Below, piece after piece: positions 62,522 to 64,000 of a stretch of DNA of 64,000 bases (positions are counted from its first letter, which is position 1; every line of letters starts with the position of its first letter). The notes beneath the pieces were generated by a model. That model ran no database searches. It saw nothing but the letters and a program-made list of their open reading frames with translations, and was not told where the DNA came from. The stretch is taken from NCBI GenBank assembly GCA_963721335.1, contig CAVRIV010000001.1:434001-498000 (forward strand). The letters are read 5' to 3'. This DNA is from CAVXDY01 sp963721335. GTDB taxonomy: Bacteria; Actinomycetota; Thermoleophilia; Miltoncostaeales; Miltoncostaeaceae. The position numbers and the translations under genes are program-made.

Positions 62522-63202
62522 ATGGCGAGTCGAGGCCACGTCCTGGTGGTGGACGACGAGCGGGCGATCCGCCGGCTGCTGCGCCTGTACCTCACGGACG
62601 CGGGCTTCACCGTGGCCGAGGCGCAGGACGGGGAGGCGGCGATCGATCAGGTCCGCCGTGGCGGGATCGACCTCGTGCTGCTCGACCTGATGCTCCCCGG
62701 GATGGACGGCTTCGAGGTCTGCCGCCGCCTGGAGGAGATCTCCAACGTGCCGGTGATCATGATCACCGCGCGCGGGGACGAGGCCCATCGCGTCACCGGC
62801 CTCGAGCTGGGCGCGGACGACTATGTCGTCAAGCCCTTCTCGCCGGCCGAGGTGATCGCCCGGGTGCGCGCCGTGATGAGACGGGTGTCCGCGCCGCCGG
62901 ATCCCCACCGGGTGCTGCACGCGGGCCCGGCCGAGATCGAGCCCACCGGCCGCCGCGTGACCGTGGGCGCGCGCGAGGTGGATCTCACGCGCCTCGAGTT
63001 CGACCTCCTGGCCGAGCTGGCCGCGCACCCGCGGGTCGTCTACACCCGCGAGCGCCTGCTGGAGAAGGTCTGGGGCTATCAGTCGGGGGTCGGCGGCAAG
63101 ACGGTGGACGTCCACGTGGCCAACCTCCGCCGCAAGCTCGGCGAGGACATCGGGATCGTCGCCGTGCGCGGTGTCGGCTACAAGCTGGAGCCGGTCAGGT
63201 GA
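62522..63202 (+). CDS. OmpR/PhoB-family response regulator
   Basis: A 226-residue regulator with a receiver domain (VLVVDDERAIRRLL acidic pair, LVLLDLMLPGMDG phospho-Asp, MITARG Thr, YVVKPFSPAE Lys) and a C-terminal winged helix (LTRLEFDLLAELAAHPRVVYTRERLLEKVWG, key part LTRLEFDLL; VDVHVANLRRKLG; VRGVGYKLE). Probably leaderless. The stop overlaps the kinase start by 4 bp. No effector gene is close, so targets are unknown. Confidence 0.93.
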   Translation: MASRGHVLVVDDERAIRRLLRLYLTDAGFTVAEAQDGEAAIDQVRRGGIDLVLLDLMLPGMDGFEVCRRLEEISNVPVIMITARGDEAHRVTGLELGADDYVVKPFSPAEVIARVRAVMRRVSAPPDPHRVLHAGPAEIEPTGRRVTVGAREVDLTRLEFDLLAELAAHPRVVYTRERLLEKVWGYQSGVGGKTVDVHVANLRRKLGEDIGIVAVRGVGYKLEPVR

Positions 63203-64000
63203 GGATCGGGGCTCTGATGGCGAAGCTGCGTCCGCGCAGCATCCGGGCGCGGATCGCGGTGGCCATCGGCGTCGCCCTGGTCGTCGTGTTCGCCGTGGCG
63301 CAGCTGACCTTCGGCGCCTACGTCAACTCGCGCTCGCGCGCGGAGGTGGAGAAGACGCTCCAGGTGCAGGCCGACGCGATCGCGCGCGCCGTCCAGCGGG
63401 CGAGCCCCGACGACCGCATCCGGGTCGCCCGGCAGGCCGACGACTTCATCGGCGACACCCGCATCGTCGTCACGGTGGCCGGCTCGGTCGTGCACTGGAA
63501 TTTCCCGGTCTCGGACCTGGAGGCCACCGCGACCGCGCGGCGCGGGGACGTCGCGGTCCTCCTGGAGCGGCCCGATCCCTCGGCCGGCGCCTTCCGGAAC
63601 TGGGGCGCCTACGCGATCATCGCGCTCGGCCTGGTGGGCACCGGCGTGCTGATCTGGCTGCTCTCGGGCGATGTGGCGAGGCGCCTGCGCCGGTCGGTGA
63701 CCAGCCTGGCCGACAGCGCCGAGGCCGTGGCACAGGGGCATCTGGACGTGCGCGTGGAGCAGACCGACGACGAGCTCGGCCGGCTCGGACAGGCGTTCAA
63801 CCGCATGACCGCCCGCCTGGAGGCCGCCGACGCGCGCCAGCGCGAGTTCCTGGCCGACGTCGCCCACGAGCTGCGCACCCCGGTCACCGCGATCGAGGGC
63901 TTCGCCACCGCTCTGGCGGACGGCACGGCCGCGAGCCCCGAGGACCGCGCCGAGGCGGTGGGCTTCATCCGCGCGGAGGCGGCCCGGCTGCGCGAGCTGG
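63199..64000 (+). CDS. sensor histidine kinase, OmpR-type partner (3' partial)
   Basis: The GTG at 63199 overlaps the regulator stop. Visible: a cytoplasmic basic start (AKLRPRSIRARI), TM1 (VAIGVALVVVFAVAQLTF), an extracytoplasmic sensor of about 100 residues, TM2 (AIIALGLVGTGVLIWLLS), a HAMP domain (RRSVTSLADSAEAVAQGHLD) and the HisKA box with the phospho-His in FLADVAHELRTPVTAIEG. The frame is open to the window edge, so the ATPase domain is missing from view. Confidence 0.92.
   Translation, partial: MRIGALMAKLRPRSIRARIAVAIGVALVVVFAVAQLTFGAYVNSRSRAEVEKTLQVQADAIARAVQRASPDDRIRVARQADDFIGDTRIVVTVAGSVVHWNFPVSDLEATATARRGDVAVLLERPDPSAGAFRNWGAYAIIALGLVGTGVLIWLLSGDVARRLRRSVTSLADSAEAVAQGHLDVRVEQTDDELGRLGQAFNRMTARLEAADARQREFLADVAHELRTPVTAIEGFATALADGTAASPEDRAEAVGFIRAEAARLREL

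Overview
The window is very GC-rich chromosomal DNA with frequent GTG starts and long chains of genes joined by 4-bp GTGA/ATGA overlaps. Gene content points to an aerobic actinobacterium, most likely of the class Thermoleophilia (inferred from gene content and order; no 16S rRNA or marker tree is available here). Supporting clues are an A2-type caa3 oxidase operon, a UbiA-Ccm-haem operon, a LAL-type LuxR regulator, a DUF2630 protein and SdrD-type beta-sandwich domains. The sequence carries at least 15 apparent single-base frameshifts in otherwise well-conserved genes, 13 of them insertions. It therefore looks like an incompletely polished consensus, and I describe these genes as interrupted rather than dead.

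Layout. 1-6.1 kb: end of a basic-tailed protein, a trypsin-like protease with a TM anchor, a MoxR-DUF58-BatA-BatB cluster and a lysyl-oxidase-family protein. 6.2-8.4 kb: a secreted SdrD/DUF11 protein and an L,D-transpeptidase. 8.4-13.4 kb: a sugar-type ABC importer operon headed by a 30-codon leader ORF; one permease has a beta-sandwich domain inserted in an extracytoplasmic loop. 13.4-18.4 kb (minus): glycolate oxidase glcDEF and an FAD amine-oxidase-like protein. 18.5-26.1 kb: haem/oxidase block with a COX2-hairpin-like miniprotein, ctaB, an MFS pump, OsmC, then coxB-coxA-coxC-cytochrome c; coxA carries a C-terminal double universal-stress-like extension. 26-31.7 kb: SDR, VanX-like dipeptidase, SnoaL-like protein, a heavily frameshifted LAL regulator and a GDPD. 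31.8-40.2 kb: one long operon ubiA-ccmABCD-sirC-hemA-hemC-cobA/hemD-SAM hydrolase. 40.2-43.2 kb (minus): MFS, a 33-codon remnant that looks like a response regulator start joined to a kinase end, an ATP-grasp enzyme and a methylguanine methyltransferase. 43.3-58.6 kb: assorted single genes (DUF2630, DsbA-like, VOC, LLM oxidoreductase, pilin, FAD protein, NarL-type two-component pair, decarboxylase-like, sulfatase, secreted orphans, GNAT, DUF6159).

58.67-62.41 kb is a small genomic island in tRNA-Phe(GAA). An intact tRNA gene lies at the right end and an exact 48-bp copy of its 3' part lies at the left end, in direct orientation. The island holds a TetR regulator overlapping a split PEP-synthase/rifampin-phosphotransferase-like dikinase whose two halves are encoded in reversed order. 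It also has an AT-rich near-consensus promoter with an overlapping palindrome, four 11-bp direct repeats near the right attachment site, and no integrase. To the right of the tRNA is an OmpR-family two-component system, whose sensor kinase runs off the window.

A recurring regulatory theme is a TAnnnT -10 element 6-7 nt upstream of an ATG/GTG start (protease, coxB, ubiA, LLM oxidoreductase, OmpR-type regulator), implying leaderless mRNAs.
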